Shown here: positions 32,634 to 42,389 of the stretch, piece by piece
Position numbering within the stretch: the stretch's first letter is position 1
How the letters are laid out: each line of letters starts with the position of its first letter
NCBI GenBank assembly: GCA_030950375.1
Contig: JAUZRN010000001.1
Location: 1-50,652, forward strand
Direction of reading: 5' to 3'
Length of the DNA stretch: 50,652 nucleotides
From: Rhodothermus sp.
Lineage (GTDB): Bacteria; Bacteroidota; Rhodothermia; Rhodothermales; Rhodothermaceae
Notes under the pieces: model-generated
The model's input: only the letters and a program-made list of their open reading frames with translations
What the model was told of the DNA's origin: nothing
The model's database searches: none
Made by a program: the position numbers and the translations under genes

Positions 32634-34136
32634 TCAGGGCATCAGCGCCGTGGTAGCTGCTGGAGGGGCAGCCGGCATCGGGAAAAACGAAGCGGTTACC
32701 TCCAGTAGACCGGGCAATATGCCCAGCACAACAATCAGCACTACACACACCACCAGGGCTGCCCGTGGGGCCAGCGGTACCGGGAACGTCTGCTGCCGTA
32801 CCGCCTCAGGGGCTTCGTCAGGCGACCGCATCCAGAAAACGTAAACCACCCGCAGGTAGTAGTAGGCCGAAAGTACGCTGGCTAACACTCCTACCACAAC
32901 CAGCCACGTCAATCCCGCCTTCACGGCCGGCGCAAAGACGGCGTACTTGGCAATGAACCCGGCCAAGGGCGGAAAGCCAGTCAGGCTGAACATGAAAAAC
33001 GCCATGGCCACGCCCAGTAACGGACGTCGGTATCCGATGCCCGCCAGCGAATCTACGGTCTGCCTGTACCCTTCTTTGCCATCCCACTCCAGAAAAGCCA
33101 TCACTCCGAAGGCGCCGATGTTCATCAGGGCATAGACCAGTAGGTAGAACAGGGCACCGGCATACCCTTCAGCGGTACCGGCCGCCAGCCCTGTCAGGAT
33201 ATAGCCAGCGTGCGCAATTGATGAGTAGGCCAGCATGCGCTTGACGTTCTGCTGCACCAGGGCGAGCACATTGCCGACCACCATCGTCACCAGCGCTACC
33301 AGCGCCAGCAGCAATTGCCAGCGTTCGGCCGGCAGCGCCGCATCCAGCACCAGCACCAGCGCTGCAAAAGCCGCCGCCTTCGAAGCCGCCGCCATGTATC
33401 CCGTTAGCGTTGTCGGCGCCCCCTGATATACGTCAGGTGTCCACATGTGGAACGGCACAGCGCCCACCTTGAACAGGAAGCCAATCAGCAACAAGGCCAC
33501 CCCGGCCCAGAACATGATCGGATGGGCCCCCTCCGTCAGATGTGCCGCCATCTGCGGCAGATACATGGTACCTGTAGCCCCGTAGAGCAGCGCAATGCCG
33601 TACAGGAAAAAGCCCGTCGAGAAAGCTCCCAGCAGAAAGTACTTCAACGCCGCTTCGCCCGCTCCGACATCTTCGCGGACCAGACCCGTCATGATGTACA
33701 GGCAGATCGACATGGTTTCCAGGCCCACGAAGATCGAAATCAGGCTGTTGGCCGAGGCCAGCACGATCATCCCTACCGTGGCAAACAGAATCAGGGCATA
33801 AACCTCGCCATGCAGGTGGCGGATACGTTTCAGATAAGGCACCGACAGCGCAATCGTCAATAGGCCGCTGGCCAGCACAATGGCGTTCACGAACGAAGCC
33901 ATGCCGCCTACCCGAATCAACCCGTAGAAGGCTGTCTCCGGAGGACGACTCAATCCGCCCAGCTCCCAAAGCAATGCCAGTGCCAGCGTGCCGGCTGCAA
34001 TCCAGGGAATCGCTGGAGCGTCGTTCCAGAAGGCATCCCAGACGACCAGCACCAGACCCACGACGGCTGTCAACACCAGCGGAAAGGCCGCCCACAGGTC
34101 GGCCGGAAGCATTCGGTACGCTTCCAGTAGATCCAT
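32634..34136 (-). CDS. nuoN: NADH-quinone oxidoreductase subunit N
   Basis: 500 residues, about 14 membrane helices. Antiporter-like proton-pumping subunit of the complex I membrane arm. Recognised by VGLETMSICLYIMTGL, EAALKYFLLGAFSTGFFLYGIALLYGATG, the FKVGAVPFHMWTPDVYQGAPT segment with the conserved Lys, KRMLAYSSIAHAGY, and FMFSLTGFPPLAGFIAKY. Last gene of the operon, 30 bp after the pterin dehydratase. Normal length and all conserved features present. Confidence 0.97.
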   Translation of the reverse strand: MDLLEAYRMLPADLWAAFPLVLTAVVGLVLVVWDAFWNDAPAIPWIAAGTLALALLWELGGLSRPPETAFYGLIRVGGMASFVNAIVLASGLLTIALSVPYLKRIRHLHGEVYALILFATVGMIVLASANSLISIFVGLETMSICLYIMTGLVREDVGAGEAALKYFLLGAFSTGFFLYGIALLYGATGTMYLPQMAAHLTEGAHPIMFWAGVALLLIGFLFKVGAVPFHMWTPDVYQGAPTTLTGYMAAASKAAAFAALVLVLDAALPAERWQLLLALVALVTMVVGNVLALVQQNVKRMLAYSSIAHAGYILTGLAAGTAEGYAGALFYLLVYALMNIGAFGVMAFLEWDGKEGYRQTVDSLAGIGYRRPLLGVAMAFFMFSLTGFPPLAGFIAKYAVFAPAVKAGLTWLVVVGVLASVLSAYYYLRVVYVFWMRSPDEAPEAVRQQTFPVPLAPRAALVVCVVLIVVLGILPGLLEVTASFFPMPAAPPAATTALMP

Positions 34137-34166
34137 TGTGGATGAGGCGTTTTGTTCGTTTGCGTA

Positions 34167-34466
34167 CTACTTCACCCAGGCAATGCGCTCAATCGCACGC
34201 GCCAGCTCCACATCCCGAGCTGTCACCCGGTTGCCAGCCGCGTGCGTCGTCAGCGCTACCGTTACCCGGTTGTACACGTTATGCAGCTCGGGGTGATGGT
34301 TTAACTGCTCTGCTTCAAACGCAATGCGCACAATAAAGCTTACCGCCTCCCGAAAGCTGCCAAACGTATAGGTTTTCTGTAGCCGATCGTCGGCGTACGT
34401 CCAACCCTTCAGTTCGGCCAGCGCCGCCGTAATTGCTTCGCGGCTCAACGGTTCCATCTGGCTCAT
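34167..34466 (-). CDS. Pterin-4a-carbinolamine dehydratase, in the complex I operon
   Basis: 99 residues, the full length of the family. Dehydrates 4a-hydroxytetrahydrobiopterin; the active site is conserved: Glu and His57-His58-Pro59 in EAEQLNHHPEL, His75 in LTTHAAGN and Asp85 in VTARDVEL. Bacteria with phenylalanine hydroxylase use it for cofactor recycling, but no such gene is near. It lies 9 bp after nhaD and 30 bp before nuoN, so it is made together with complex I. I recall the same gene between nuo genes in Rhodothermus marinus. Its role in the complex is not settled; a structural or regulatory moonlighting role has been considered. Confidence 0.93.
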   Translation of the reverse strand: MSQMEPLSREAITAALAELKGWTYADDRLQKTYTFGSFREAVSFIVRIAFEAEQLNHHPELHNVYNRVTVALTTHAAGNRVTARDVELARAIERIAWVK

Positions 34467-34475
34467 AGTCCCCCC

Positions 34476-36056
34476 TTATCGAATCAACAATTGTTCAAAA
34501 AAGGTATCCAGTGTCGGAAACAGTCCGCTATAAAACAGCAGGTAAATCAGAAAGTAAATCGGAATCAAAATCGGCAGCGAGTACTTCGTGACATAGCCCA
34601 TGAAAGAAGGCATTTCCACTTTGTTCTCCTCCGCGATCGCCTTCACCATGAAGTTCGGCGCATTCCCAATATACGTCATCGCTCCGAAAAACACGGCGGC
34701 AATAGAAATCGCCTGCAGATAGAACCAGGTTTCCGCATGCACTGCTGCCTCGGCGAACGCTTTCACCTGCTCAGGCACGTTCACGTCGAGTCCGAACTTA
34801 CCCATCGCGGCTGCCAGGAAGTTCAGATACGTTGGCGCATTATCCAGCACACTGGAGAGTATCCCGGTGCCCCAGTAGAACATCCCCACGGTGAGTTGCT
34901 CAGCGTGATCGTGCGCAAACAGGCTGATAAGCTGTAGCGCTGGTTGCATTGTAGCAAAAATTCCCAGAAACAGCCATCCCACCTCACGGATAGGCTCGAA
35001 CGTGAACTCGTTTTTCCGGAGGGCCTCCTTGTCGGCCAGCTTGTAAGCCAGCACCGCCACGGTAAACATGATGATCTCACGAATACCGAACGGCACGTGG
35101 TAAAGCTCACGCAGATCGGGCACCCAGGCAAAAACATTCGGATCGATAAAGACGGACAGGATGATCACCAGCACCCAGAGAAAGTTTTTGGCGCCGCGGA
35201 TCTGCAACAGCGGTTGGGATGGATCAGGATCCGGGCTTTCGCTCTTGTTACGCGAATCAATCACATAGAAAACCGCAAGGATTAACAACATTGTGGGCAG
35301 CCAGACGAACCACACGTGCGTCAGCGTCCAGAAAAAGGGTACCCCCCGTAGAAAGCCCAGAAACAGCGGCGGATCGCCAATTGGGGTCAGGCCTCCCCCT
35401 ACGTTTGCCACCAGAAAGATGAAAAAGATCAGGTGATAGGGCTTCAGCCGGCCTCTATTCAGGCGCATGTAGCTGCGCACAAAGAGCATGGCGGCCCCTG
35501 TCGTCGCAATCAGATTGGCGATCAGCGACCCCACAAACAGCAGAATCGCGTTATTTCGGGGCGTTCCCTTGGCGTTGATGTTGATATAAATGCCACTGGC
35601 GGCGATAAAGAGCGAGGCCACCAGCGCGATAAACGACAGGTACTCCTCAATGGCATGGATTACAGGCGTAGCGGAACCCAGCCCGAAGATGTAGTAGAGC
35701 GAAACGAACAGACCCAGGGCGATGGCATACTTCGGATAGTGATGATGCCAGTGGTGCGGGTAGAACAGGGGTCCGGTGGCAATCATCACCAGCAGGAGGG
35801 CAAACGGTAGGACGAGCCAGACCGGAGGGCGTGGGCCGTGCTCTTCGGCGGCCGCATGGGCCTCTGTGTCTGGGACAACCGCCGAAGTATCGGATACATG
35901 TAACGGCTCGACAGCTTCGGTCGCCGGGCTTTCGATCGCTGTAGCTTCCTGGGCCTGGACCGGCCCGGCGGGCAGTAGGAACACCAGACATACGACAAGC
36001 GGGCTCATCCTGCGTATCAGCCCGCTTCCAGGAACGTGCACATACTGTACGTTCAT
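34476..36056 (-). CDS. nhaD: NhaD-type sodium/proton antiporter, in the complex I operon
   Basis: 526 residues. The N-terminus has a signal-like hydrophobic stretch (MSPLVVCLVFLLPAGPVQAQ) and an acidic, histidine-rich linker before about 12 membrane helices. Family segments: NLIATTGAAMLFVRSYMRLNRGR, FLVANVGGGLTPIGDPPLFLGFLRG, the ILSSVLDNAPTYLNFL helix and GAMTYIGNAPNFMVKAIAEE. These are the duplicated NxxTxxGDP-like and NAPT motifs of the ion transporter superfamily. The start at 36056 has GAGG six bases upstream; Met17 is an alternative. Placed 23 bp after nuoM and 9 bp before the pterin dehydratase. Sodium extrusion fed by the proton gradient of complex I is the simple reading. Confidence 0.93.
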   Translation of the reverse strand: MNVQYVHVPGSGLIRRMSPLVVCLVFLLPAGPVQAQEATAIESPATEAVEPLHVSDTSAVVPDTEAHAAAEEHGPRPPVWLVLPFALLLVMIATGPLFYPHHWHHHYPKYAIALGLFVSLYYIFGLGSATPVIHAIEEYLSFIALVASLFIAASGIYININAKGTPRNNAILLFVGSLIANLIATTGAAMLFVRSYMRLNRGRLKPYHLIFFIFLVANVGGGLTPIGDPPLFLGFLRGVPFFWTLTHVWFVWLPTMLLILAVFYVIDSRNKSESPDPDPSQPLLQIRGAKNFLWVLVIILSVFIDPNVFAWVPDLRELYHVPFGIREIIMFTVAVLAYKLADKEALRKNEFTFEPIREVGWLFLGIFATMQPALQLISLFAHDHAEQLTVGMFYWGTGILSSVLDNAPTYLNFLAAAMGKFGLDVNVPEQVKAFAEAAVHAETWFYLQAISIAAVFFGAMTYIGNAPNFMVKAIAEENKVEMPSFMGYVTKYSLPILIPIYFLIYLLFYSGLFPTLDTFFEQLLIR

Positions 36057-36079
36057 AGGGCCTCGGGTTAATGATGGAC

Positions 36080-37684
36080 TCAGGGGTTGGCGGTCTGCAC
36101 CGTCTCCCTGTCCAACACCTCCAGACGTGCCACGCTCGTTGCCGTCGGCTCCTGGGCCTTCTCCAGGGCAGCCAGCCGCTTCTGCTCGACGACTTCCAGA
36201 AGGAAGCGTGCCGTTGGTTCCGTCCGTTCCAGAAACGGCTTCGGAGCCACCCCAATCCAGAGCATAAAGACGGCCAGCGGCACCAACAACAGCACCTCAC
36301 GGGCGCTCAGGTCAGGGAGGGTGCGGTTGACCTCCTTTTGAATCGGCCCAAAAAGCGTTCGGTAAAGTAGCCAGAGCAAATACACCGCCGCCAGAATCAC
36401 CCCCGACGTCGCCAATGCAATCAGCAATGGATGTCCGATCAGCGAACTCTTGAATGCACCCAGCAGAATCATGAACTCGCCCACAAAGCCATTCAGGCCA
36501 GGCAACCCGGCCGACGCCAGTGCTGTAAAGACCAGAAAGAAGGCAAACACAGGCATCACGCGAGCAATCCCCCCGAACTCCTCCATCTGTCGCGTATGGC
36601 GCCGTTCATAGAGCATCCCTACCAGCAAAAAGAGGGCGCCGGTCGAGAGACCGTGGTTGATCATCTGAATAATGGCCCCCTGCAAGGCCTCTACCGTGAA
36701 GGCGAAAATCCCCAGCACGACAAAGCCCAGGTGACTCACCGAAGAGTAGGCCACCAGCTTCTTGGCATCGGCCTGTACGCGTGAGACCAGCGCGCCATAG
36801 ACAATGCCCACCACGGCCAGCACGGCCAGCCAGAGGGCATAATCGACCGCAGCGTTTGGGAAGAACGGCAGACAGAAACGCACCAGTCCATAGGTTCCCA
36901 TCTTCAGCAACACCCCGGCCAGAATGACTGAGCCACCAGTAGGCGCCTGCACATGCGCATCGGGCAGCCAGGTGTGTAGCGGAAAAAGAGGCACCTTGAT
37001 CGCAAACGCCAGCGCAAACACGAAAAACAACCAGCCCTGAGCGGACAGTGGTACCTGATAGGCCAACAACTTGAAGTAGTCGGTCGTGAACACGCCCCCG
37101 TTGACCGCATCGCCGGCCGCAAAGCCCAGGTACAGGATGCCGACCAGCATCAGGAGCGAGCCCACCAGCGTATAGAGCACAAACTTAACGGCCGCATAAA
37201 TGCGATCTTCACCGCCCCAGATGCCAATGATAAAGTACATCGGGATGAGCGTCAGCTCGAAAAAGATGTAGAACAGGATCAGGTCGTAGGCGGCGAAAAC
37301 CCCCGTCATACCGGTCTGCAGCACCAGCAGCAGCGTGTAGTAGCCCTTCTGGTGCCGCTCGATGTAGTTCCACGAGGAAAGCACCACGATAGGCCCCAGC
37401 AATGTCGTAAGCAGAATCAATAGCAGGCCCAGCCCGTCGATGCCTACATAGTACTGGATGTCTACCCCGGGGAACCATCCGGCCAGCCGATCTACAAACT
37501 GCAGTTGCGCCGGATCGCCGGACGGATCGTAGCCCACATAGAGCAGCAGGGATACCAGAAACGTGAGGGTAGTGGTCGCCAGGGCCATCCACCGAATGGC
37601 CGACACGCGACGCAGCGGCAACATCAGAAGCGCGCCGACCAGCGGCAAAAAGATAACGATAGAAGTCAGATACGGCAGATTCAT
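36080..37684 (-). CDS. nuoM: NADH-quinone oxidoreductase subunit M
   Basis: 534 residues, about 14 membrane helices. Antiporter-like proton-pumping subunit. Diagnostic segments: YVGIDGLGLLLILLTTLL, FFELTLIPMYFIIGIWGG (conserved Glu of helix 5), FAIKVPLFPLHTWLPDAHVQAPTGGSV (conserved Lys), KKLVAYSSVSHLGFVVLGIF and ASAGLPGLNGFVGEF. The C-terminal 45 residues are hydrophilic. 33 bp after nuoL. Nothing is missing compared with the family. Confidence 0.97.
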   Translation of the reverse strand: MNLPYLTSIVIFLPLVGALLMLPLRRVSAIRWMALATTTLTFLVSLLLYVGYDPSGDPAQLQFVDRLAGWFPGVDIQYYVGIDGLGLLLILLTTLLGPIVVLSSWNYIERHQKGYYTLLLVLQTGMTGVFAAYDLILFYIFFELTLIPMYFIIGIWGGEDRIYAAVKFVLYTLVGSLLMLVGILYLGFAAGDAVNGGVFTTDYFKLLAYQVPLSAQGWLFFVFALAFAIKVPLFPLHTWLPDAHVQAPTGGSVILAGVLLKMGTYGLVRFCLPFFPNAAVDYALWLAVLAVVGIVYGALVSRVQADAKKLVAYSSVSHLGFVVLGIFAFTVEALQGAIIQMINHGLSTGALFLLVGMLYERRHTRQMEEFGGIARVMPVFAFFLVFTALASAGLPGLNGFVGEFMILLGAFKSSLIGHPLLIALATSGVILAAVYLLWLLYRTLFGPIQKEVNRTLPDLSAREVLLLVPLAVFMLWIGVAPKPFLERTEPTARFLLEVVEQKRLAALEKAQEPTATSVARLEVLDRETVQTANP

Positions 37685-37717
37685 TGCAGCTTGCCTTCAG
37701 GCTAACGTTTTCCAGAC

Positions 37718-39706
37718 TTACCCAAACAGCATCAGTGCCAGTACAAGGGCCACGCCCAACACAATGGCCATGGCATAGGCCTGCACGACACCGGTCTGCA
37801 TGCGACGCACGCGCTGGCCAAGCCCCGTCATCAGCCGCGCCATGCCATTGACAGCACCGTCAATGACTTTCTGATCGAACACCGCCAGTCCGTAGCGTGC
37901 AAAACGCAGCAGCGGCTGCACGACCACCCGATCATAGTACTCGTCCCAGTAGTACCTGGCCGCCCAGAGGCGATAGAGCGCTCCGAAGCGCTGGCGCAAC
38001 ACGTCGTCATACGCCAGTCCATAGCGCCGGTAGGCCGACCAGCTCCAGTAAAGGCCAATCAGCGCCAGCGCCACGCCCAATCCAATCAGTGCCCATTCGA
38101 TGGCCAGCGGCACATGCGCGGGCAGTGCAGGTTCAGCTACCGGTCCCCCTCCGGAAGTGCCCAGATAGTGATGGATCAGATTCCATTCCCCATGGGCAAT
38201 CACTCCGGGAAGTCCTATAAAGCCGCCTACCAGCGACAGGGCGGCCAGTACCCAGAGGGGCAACGTCATCGTTGCGGGCGACTCGTGCGGATGCACCTGA
38301 TCAGCCATGGGCCAGCGCGGCGTTCCTTCAAAGGTAAGTACATAGGAGCGCATCATATAGAAGGCCGTCAGCAGGGCCGTTACCACGCCCAGGAGCCAGG
38401 CAATCCAGGCATAGGCATGACCGTTGTAGCCATACTCGAAGGCCTTGAACAGAATCTCATCTTTCGAGAAAAAGCCGGCTGTCAGCGGGAATCCCGCAAT
38501 GGCCAGCGTGGCGATCAGGTACGTCGTGCGCGTGGCCGGCATGAAACGGCCCAGTCCGCCCATGTTCCGCATGTCCTGTGGATCGAGGTGGCCATGATGC
38601 CCCCGCGCATGCAGCGTATGTTCTACATGATGCATGGCATGGATCACACTCCCCGATCCGAGAAAGAGACAGGCCTTGAAAAACGCGTGCGTAAGCACGT
38701 GAAAGATCGACACGAAGAAAGCGCCCACACCGGCGGCCATGAACATGTAACCGAGCTGCGAGACCGTCGAATAGGCCAGCACTTTCTTGATGTCGTACTG
38801 CGTGATAGCGATGGTCGCCGCCATGAAAGCCGTCAACGCCCCCACCAGCGCAACAACCACGAGCACGCCCGGTGCCGCAAGGGCCAGCGGTGAAATGCGC
38901 GCAAACAGGTACAGCCCGCTGGTCACCATCGTAGCAGCATGAATGAGCGCCGAGACGGGCGTTGGGCCGGCCATTGCATCCGGCAGCCACACAAACAGTG
39001 GAATCTGCGCGCTTTTGCCCGTGGCACCGATGAACAGCAACAGCACAGCCGCCGCTACCACTCCGGACGGTAGCGAAGCTGGATCGGCCAAGAGCGCCCC
39101 GAAGTCCAGGCTTCCGACCTCACGGAATAGCAGGAACATCGCCAGCAGAAAGGCCGCATCACCTATGCGGTTGACAATGAACGCTTTATTAGCAGCCGTA
39201 CTGTTTTTGAAGTCCTCGTACCAGAAGCCAATCAGCAGGTAGGAGCACAAGCCGACGCCTTCCCACCCCAGAAACAGTAACGTCAGGTTGTCGGCGAGGA
39301 CCAGGTTGAGCATCATGAAAATAAAGAGATTCAGGTAGCTGAAATACTTCCAGTATCCCCGGTCCTCGTACATATAGCCGATCGAGTATAGATGGATCAG
39401 GGCTCCCACGCCCGTGACGATGAGCGTCATCACGAGCGAGAGTTCGTCGATGCGGTACTGGAAGGCCAGCTCCAGCTCACCAGCGGCGATCCAGGTAAAG
39501 AAGCGAGCCAGTAGCGGCTCTCCCTCATAATTGAAGAACAGGTAGAGCGTCAGCCCAAAGGGCACGGCGACCGCCAGCGTCGCCAGGGCGCCGATCAAGC
39601 CCTTCTGTTGCCGGAGCCCACGAAAGGCCAATCCCCCCAGTCCATTAAAAACCGCTCCTGCCAGGGGCAGCAGCAGAATCAGTCCAACCAGGGTTGTGTG
39701 GTTCAT
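37718..39706 (-). CDS. nuoL: NADH-quinone oxidoreductase subunit L
   Basis: 662 residues. Largest antiporter-like subunit with the lateral helix HL at its C-terminus. Motifs: YSIGYMYEDRGYWKYFSYLNLF, LFLGWEGVGLCSYLLIGFWY (conserved Glu), TGKSAQIPLFVWLPDAMAGPTPVSALIHAATMV, KKVLAYSTVSQLGYMF, FLGSGSVIHAMHH and MGGLGRFMPATRTTYLI. A histidine-rich stretch (HHVEHTLHARGHHGHLD) sits after the SVIHAMH motif, as is common. 27 bp after nuoK. Confidence 0.97.
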   Translation of the reverse strand: MNHTTLVGLILLLPLAGAVFNGLGGLAFRGLRQQKGLIGALATLAVAVPFGLTLYLFFNYEGEPLLARFFTWIAAGELELAFQYRIDELSLVMTLIVTGVGALIHLYSIGYMYEDRGYWKYFSYLNLFIFMMLNLVLADNLTLLFLGWEGVGLCSYLLIGFWYEDFKNSTAANKAFIVNRIGDAAFLLAMFLLFREVGSLDFGALLADPASLPSGVVAAAVLLLFIGATGKSAQIPLFVWLPDAMAGPTPVSALIHAATMVTSGLYLFARISPLALAAPGVLVVVALVGALTAFMAATIAITQYDIKKVLAYSTVSQLGYMFMAAGVGAFFVSIFHVLTHAFFKACLFLGSGSVIHAMHHVEHTLHARGHHGHLDPQDMRNMGGLGRFMPATRTTYLIATLAIAGFPLTAGFFSKDEILFKAFEYGYNGHAYAWIAWLLGVVTALLTAFYMMRSYVLTFEGTPRWPMADQVHPHESPATMTLPLWVLAALSLVGGFIGLPGVIAHGEWNLIHHYLGTSGGGPVAEPALPAHVPLAIEWALIGLGVALALIGLYWSWSAYRRYGLAYDDVLRQRFGALYRLWAARYYWDEYYDRVVVQPLLRFARYGLAVFDQKVIDGAVNGMARLMTGLGQRVRRMQTGVVQAYAMAIVLGVALVLALMLFG

Positions 39707-39733
39707 ATGCCGAGCAGTTCCGTTAGCTTCGGA

Positions 39734-40039
39734 TCAGTATTTGAACAGATTGAACGCCCCTACATCCACTGTCACTTTCTTGCGAAACAGGGCGATCACG
39801 ATGGCCAGCCCGACGGCTGCTTCGGCAGCTGCCACCGAGATCACAAAAAACACAAGTACCTGTCCCGACACATCCCCCATCGCCTGGCTAAGTGCCACCA
39901 GGGTCAGGTTGACGGCATTGAGCATGAGCTCCACCGACATTAAAATCACAATCGCGTTGCGTCGGAAGAGCACCCCCAGCACGCCCAACGTAAAGAGCAC
40001 CACCCCCAGGGCCAGGTACCAGTTCAGTGTAATTTCCAT
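39734..40039 (-). CDS. nuoK: NADH-quinone oxidoreductase subunit K
   Basis: 101 residues, the standard size, three membrane helices. [33 protein letters not shown] carries the conserved Glu of helix 2 (MSVELMLN), and [18 protein letters not shown] the second conserved Glu. It links the antiporter-like subunits to the quinone-binding part. 25 bp after nuoJ and 27 bp before nuoL. Confidence 0.97.
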   Translation of the reverse strand: MEITLNWYLALGVVLFTLGVLGVLFRRNAIVILMSVELMLNAVNLTLVALSQAMGDVSGQVLVFFVISVAAAEAAVGLAIVIALFRKKVTVDVGAFNLFKY

Positions 40040-40064
40040 GGTCAGATCCCTTTGGTCGTGCTGT

Positions 40065-40577
40065 TCAAATGAAGCGCCGCTTGGCCAGCATTACTGCGCC
40101 GATCGTAGCCGCCAGCAACAGAATACCGATCACCTGCAAGGGCATGATGTAACGGGTCAGCAGCTCGCGCCCCAGCGCTTCGGCGCTGCCAGTAACGGCA
40201 GCCTGTTCAGGAGACGCCACAAAAGTAGGCAGCACGTCCAGGCCCAGCGCTACCACATAGACCAGCTGCGCCAGTACAATCATTGTCACCCCGAAGGCCA
40301 GCACCTTCCCCCAGTCGATCCGGCGCGGATGAGGCAGAACCTCCAGGTTTAACAGCATGATCACAAATAGAAACAGCACCATAATAGCGCCGGCATAAAT
40401 CAACACCTGGATCACGCCCAGAAAGGCGGCCTGTAGGGTCAGATACAGGCCGGCAATGCAAAACAGGTTGAGCACCAACCAGAGTGCACTTGCTACCGGG
40501 TTGCGTGCGATAAGCATGCCGAGGGCAGCTGCTATGGCCGTTACAGCCAGCAGGAAAAACAGGAATTGCGCAATCAT
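40065..40577 (-). CDS. nuoJ: NADH-quinone oxidoreductase subunit J
   Basis: 170 residues from ATG 40577 ([20 protein letters not shown]); the open frame reaches 40670 but its first 31 residues are hydrophilic and untypical. Five membrane helices; the family pattern [52 protein letters not shown] includes the pi-bulge helix with YAGAI. First gene of the membrane-arm operon; nuoA to nuoI are not in the window, so complex I genes are split in this genome. The 101-bp gap to ppx contains a small inverted repeat (GGCAA and TTGCC) but no promoter I can assign with confidence. Confidence 0.95.
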   Translation of the reverse strand: MIAQFLFFLLAVTAIAAALGMLIARNPVASALWLVLNLFCIAGLYLTLQAAFLGVIQVLIYAGAIMVLFLFVIMLLNLEVLPHPRRIDWGKVLAFGVTMIVLAQLVYVVALGLDVLPTFVASPEQAAVTGSAEALGRELLTRYIMPLQVIGILLLAATIGAVMLAKRRFI

Positions 40578-40678
40578 GCGGGGCTTCGGGGTTTGGCCAG
40601 CGGCTTTTTTGGGCTCAACAGTCGGCCAAATTAGAGCACACCCGTCACAACGGCAAGCGTTGCCTGTCAAAAATCCCG

Positions 40679-42316
40679 TTAAGCGCCGGGCATCTCTTCC
40701 AACAGGGGTGGTTCGGCAGTGGCCATCACGTCTACCGACCGTCCAAAGGTCTGTTCAAACAGTTCAGCGCTACGTCGCACCCCCCATATCTCCAGCTCGG
40801 GATCTCCCCGCGTCTCCAGATGGAGCACCAGCCGATCAGGCTCCAGGCGTACATGTAGCGTGTGGACGTTTTGATTGTGGCTGCGGTCAAGCCCTTCGGC
40901 CAGCCGGAGCAGCGCCGCCAGTTTGCAGACGCGCCGCTGGTTCTCCTCCGAGAGCGCCATGTAGTCGGCGTGCGTCGGCTTGGGCAGGCTACCTCGATGG
41001 TAACGCACGACATTGGCCAGCACGGCGATCTCCTCCGAAGTAAAGCCACGCAAATCAGCGTGCTTGATCAGGTACAGCCCGTGCTTATGATGGCTACGGT
41101 GGCTGATATGATAGCCGATGTCGTGCAACAGCGCCGCATATTCAAGCAGTTCACGGTCGACGGCCCCCAACCCATGGAGGGACTGCGTGGCATCAAAAAG
41201 CTGCAGGGCCAGGGCGGCCACCTGCTGCGCGTGGCGATACTCCCAGTCGAATCGCCAGCCCATCTCGTAGATGCTGCGGCGGCGCACGTCCGCAAACGCT
41301 GTAAGCCGGGCCAGCAGCGGCGCATTGCGTTCAACAAAATCTACGACCATGCCTTCTCGGAGGGCATGCGGCGAGATGCGCACGCGTTCGATAGCCAGAT
41401 CCTTCAATACGACGTCGATTAACGCCGCCGCTGCCACAATCTGATCGACACGTTTCGGGTCGATACCACGCAACCGGCGCCGCTCTTCCCGGGTGCGCCG
41501 CATGAGGTGGCGAGCCACCCGCCGGAAATCTCTGGCCTCAAAGACCAGCTCATAGATCGAACGCGCCGCGCTTCCTCGCCAGCGGGCACAGACCGATGCC
41601 AGGTTTTCCATCGCGCCGGACGAACCAACTACCTCGCGTACGCCGTGAGCACGCGCCGCTTTGAAGACAGGCACAAGTTGCTGACGATAGAAAGCCCGCA
41701 ACGCCTTTAGTTCTTCGCGGGTAGCCGGATCATTTCGGATGAAACGACGCGTCATGCGAGCTGCCCCCAGCTTCAGGCTGAACAAATGCAGCGGTTGTTG
41801 CCCGGTACCCACAATAAACTCGACAGAACCGCCACCCACATCCATGATAAGCACCGGCTCTGGCATTGAGACGGCCCGCCGCACCCCTTTGTAGATGAGC
41901 CGGGCCTCCTGCAGACCATCAATCACCCGTACATGCAGCCCCACTTCGTTACGGATGCGTTGCAGCAACTCACCCCCGTTTGCCGCCTCCCGAACCGCAC
42001 TGGTCGCACAGGCCAGAAATTCAGTAGCTCCCCAGCCTTCGGCCAACCGACGGATGCGCCGCAATGCTCGAATAGCCCGGCGCATAGCCCCTTCCGAAAG
42101 GCGCTGCCCCTGTAGCCCCTCCTCGCCCAGCCGCACCATCTCTTTGAAGCGATCAATGACCCGAAACGTGCCGGGCAGGGCATCGACAATCACTGCATGA
42201 AAGGAGTTGGTCCCCAGATCAATCACACACATACGCACCGGGGACCGCGTGGCCTGTTCCAGCTCCGCCACTGTGAGCGGCACCGGACAGGCCCCTACTT
42301 CGTCCGCCTCGGACAT
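40679..42316 (-). CDS. Ppx/GppA-family phosphatase with a C-terminal HD domain
   Basis: 545 residues from ATG 42316 (MSEADEVGACPVP), preferred over an upstream TTG (42352). The N-terminal actin-like halves have CVIDLGTNSFHAVIVDA (phosphate-binding loop), ACATSAVREAANG and VLIMDVGGGSVEFIVG. The C-terminal part has an HD-type helical domain with LLHDIGYHISHRSHHKHGLYLI and RLAEGLDRSHNQNV. The family comprises exopolyphosphatases and (p)ppGpp pyrophosphatases; which activity applies cannot be seen. The duplicated exported protein gene ends 73 bp upstream. Confidence 0.92.
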   Translation of the reverse strand: MSEADEVGACPVPLTVAELEQATRSPVRMCVIDLGTNSFHAVIVDALPGTFRVIDRFKEMVRLGEEGLQGQRLSEGAMRRAIRALRRIRRLAEGWGATEFLACATSAVREAANGGELLQRIRNEVGLHVRVIDGLQEARLIYKGVRRAVSMPEPVLIMDVGGGSVEFIVGTGQQPLHLFSLKLGAARMTRRFIRNDPATREELKALRAFYRQQLVPVFKAARAHGVREVVGSSGAMENLASVCARWRGSAARSIYELVFEARDFRRVARHLMRRTREERRRLRGIDPKRVDQIVAAAALIDVVLKDLAIERVRISPHALREGMVVDFVERNAPLLARLTAFADVRRRSIYEMGWRFDWEYRHAQQVAALALQLFDATQSLHGLGAVDRELLEYAALLHDIGYHISHRSHHKHGLYLIKHADLRGFTSEEIAVLANVVRYHRGSLPKPTHADYMALSEENQRRVCKLAALLRLAEGLDRSHNQNVHTLHVRLEPDRLVLHLETRGDPELEIWGVRRSAELFEQTFGRSVDVMATAEPPLLEEMPGA

Positions 42317-42389
42317 AGAACCTGGCGCTTTATTTACTTCCGCGGCTTCCAACCGCCGCCCATTCCAGCCGTTCCCGGCAATCGCTACT

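Noticed and set aside
32380-32844. A 154-codon plus-strand open frame near the end of nuoN
   Set aside because: Most of it is antisense to nuoN, and the remainder has low coding character and no ribosome binding site.
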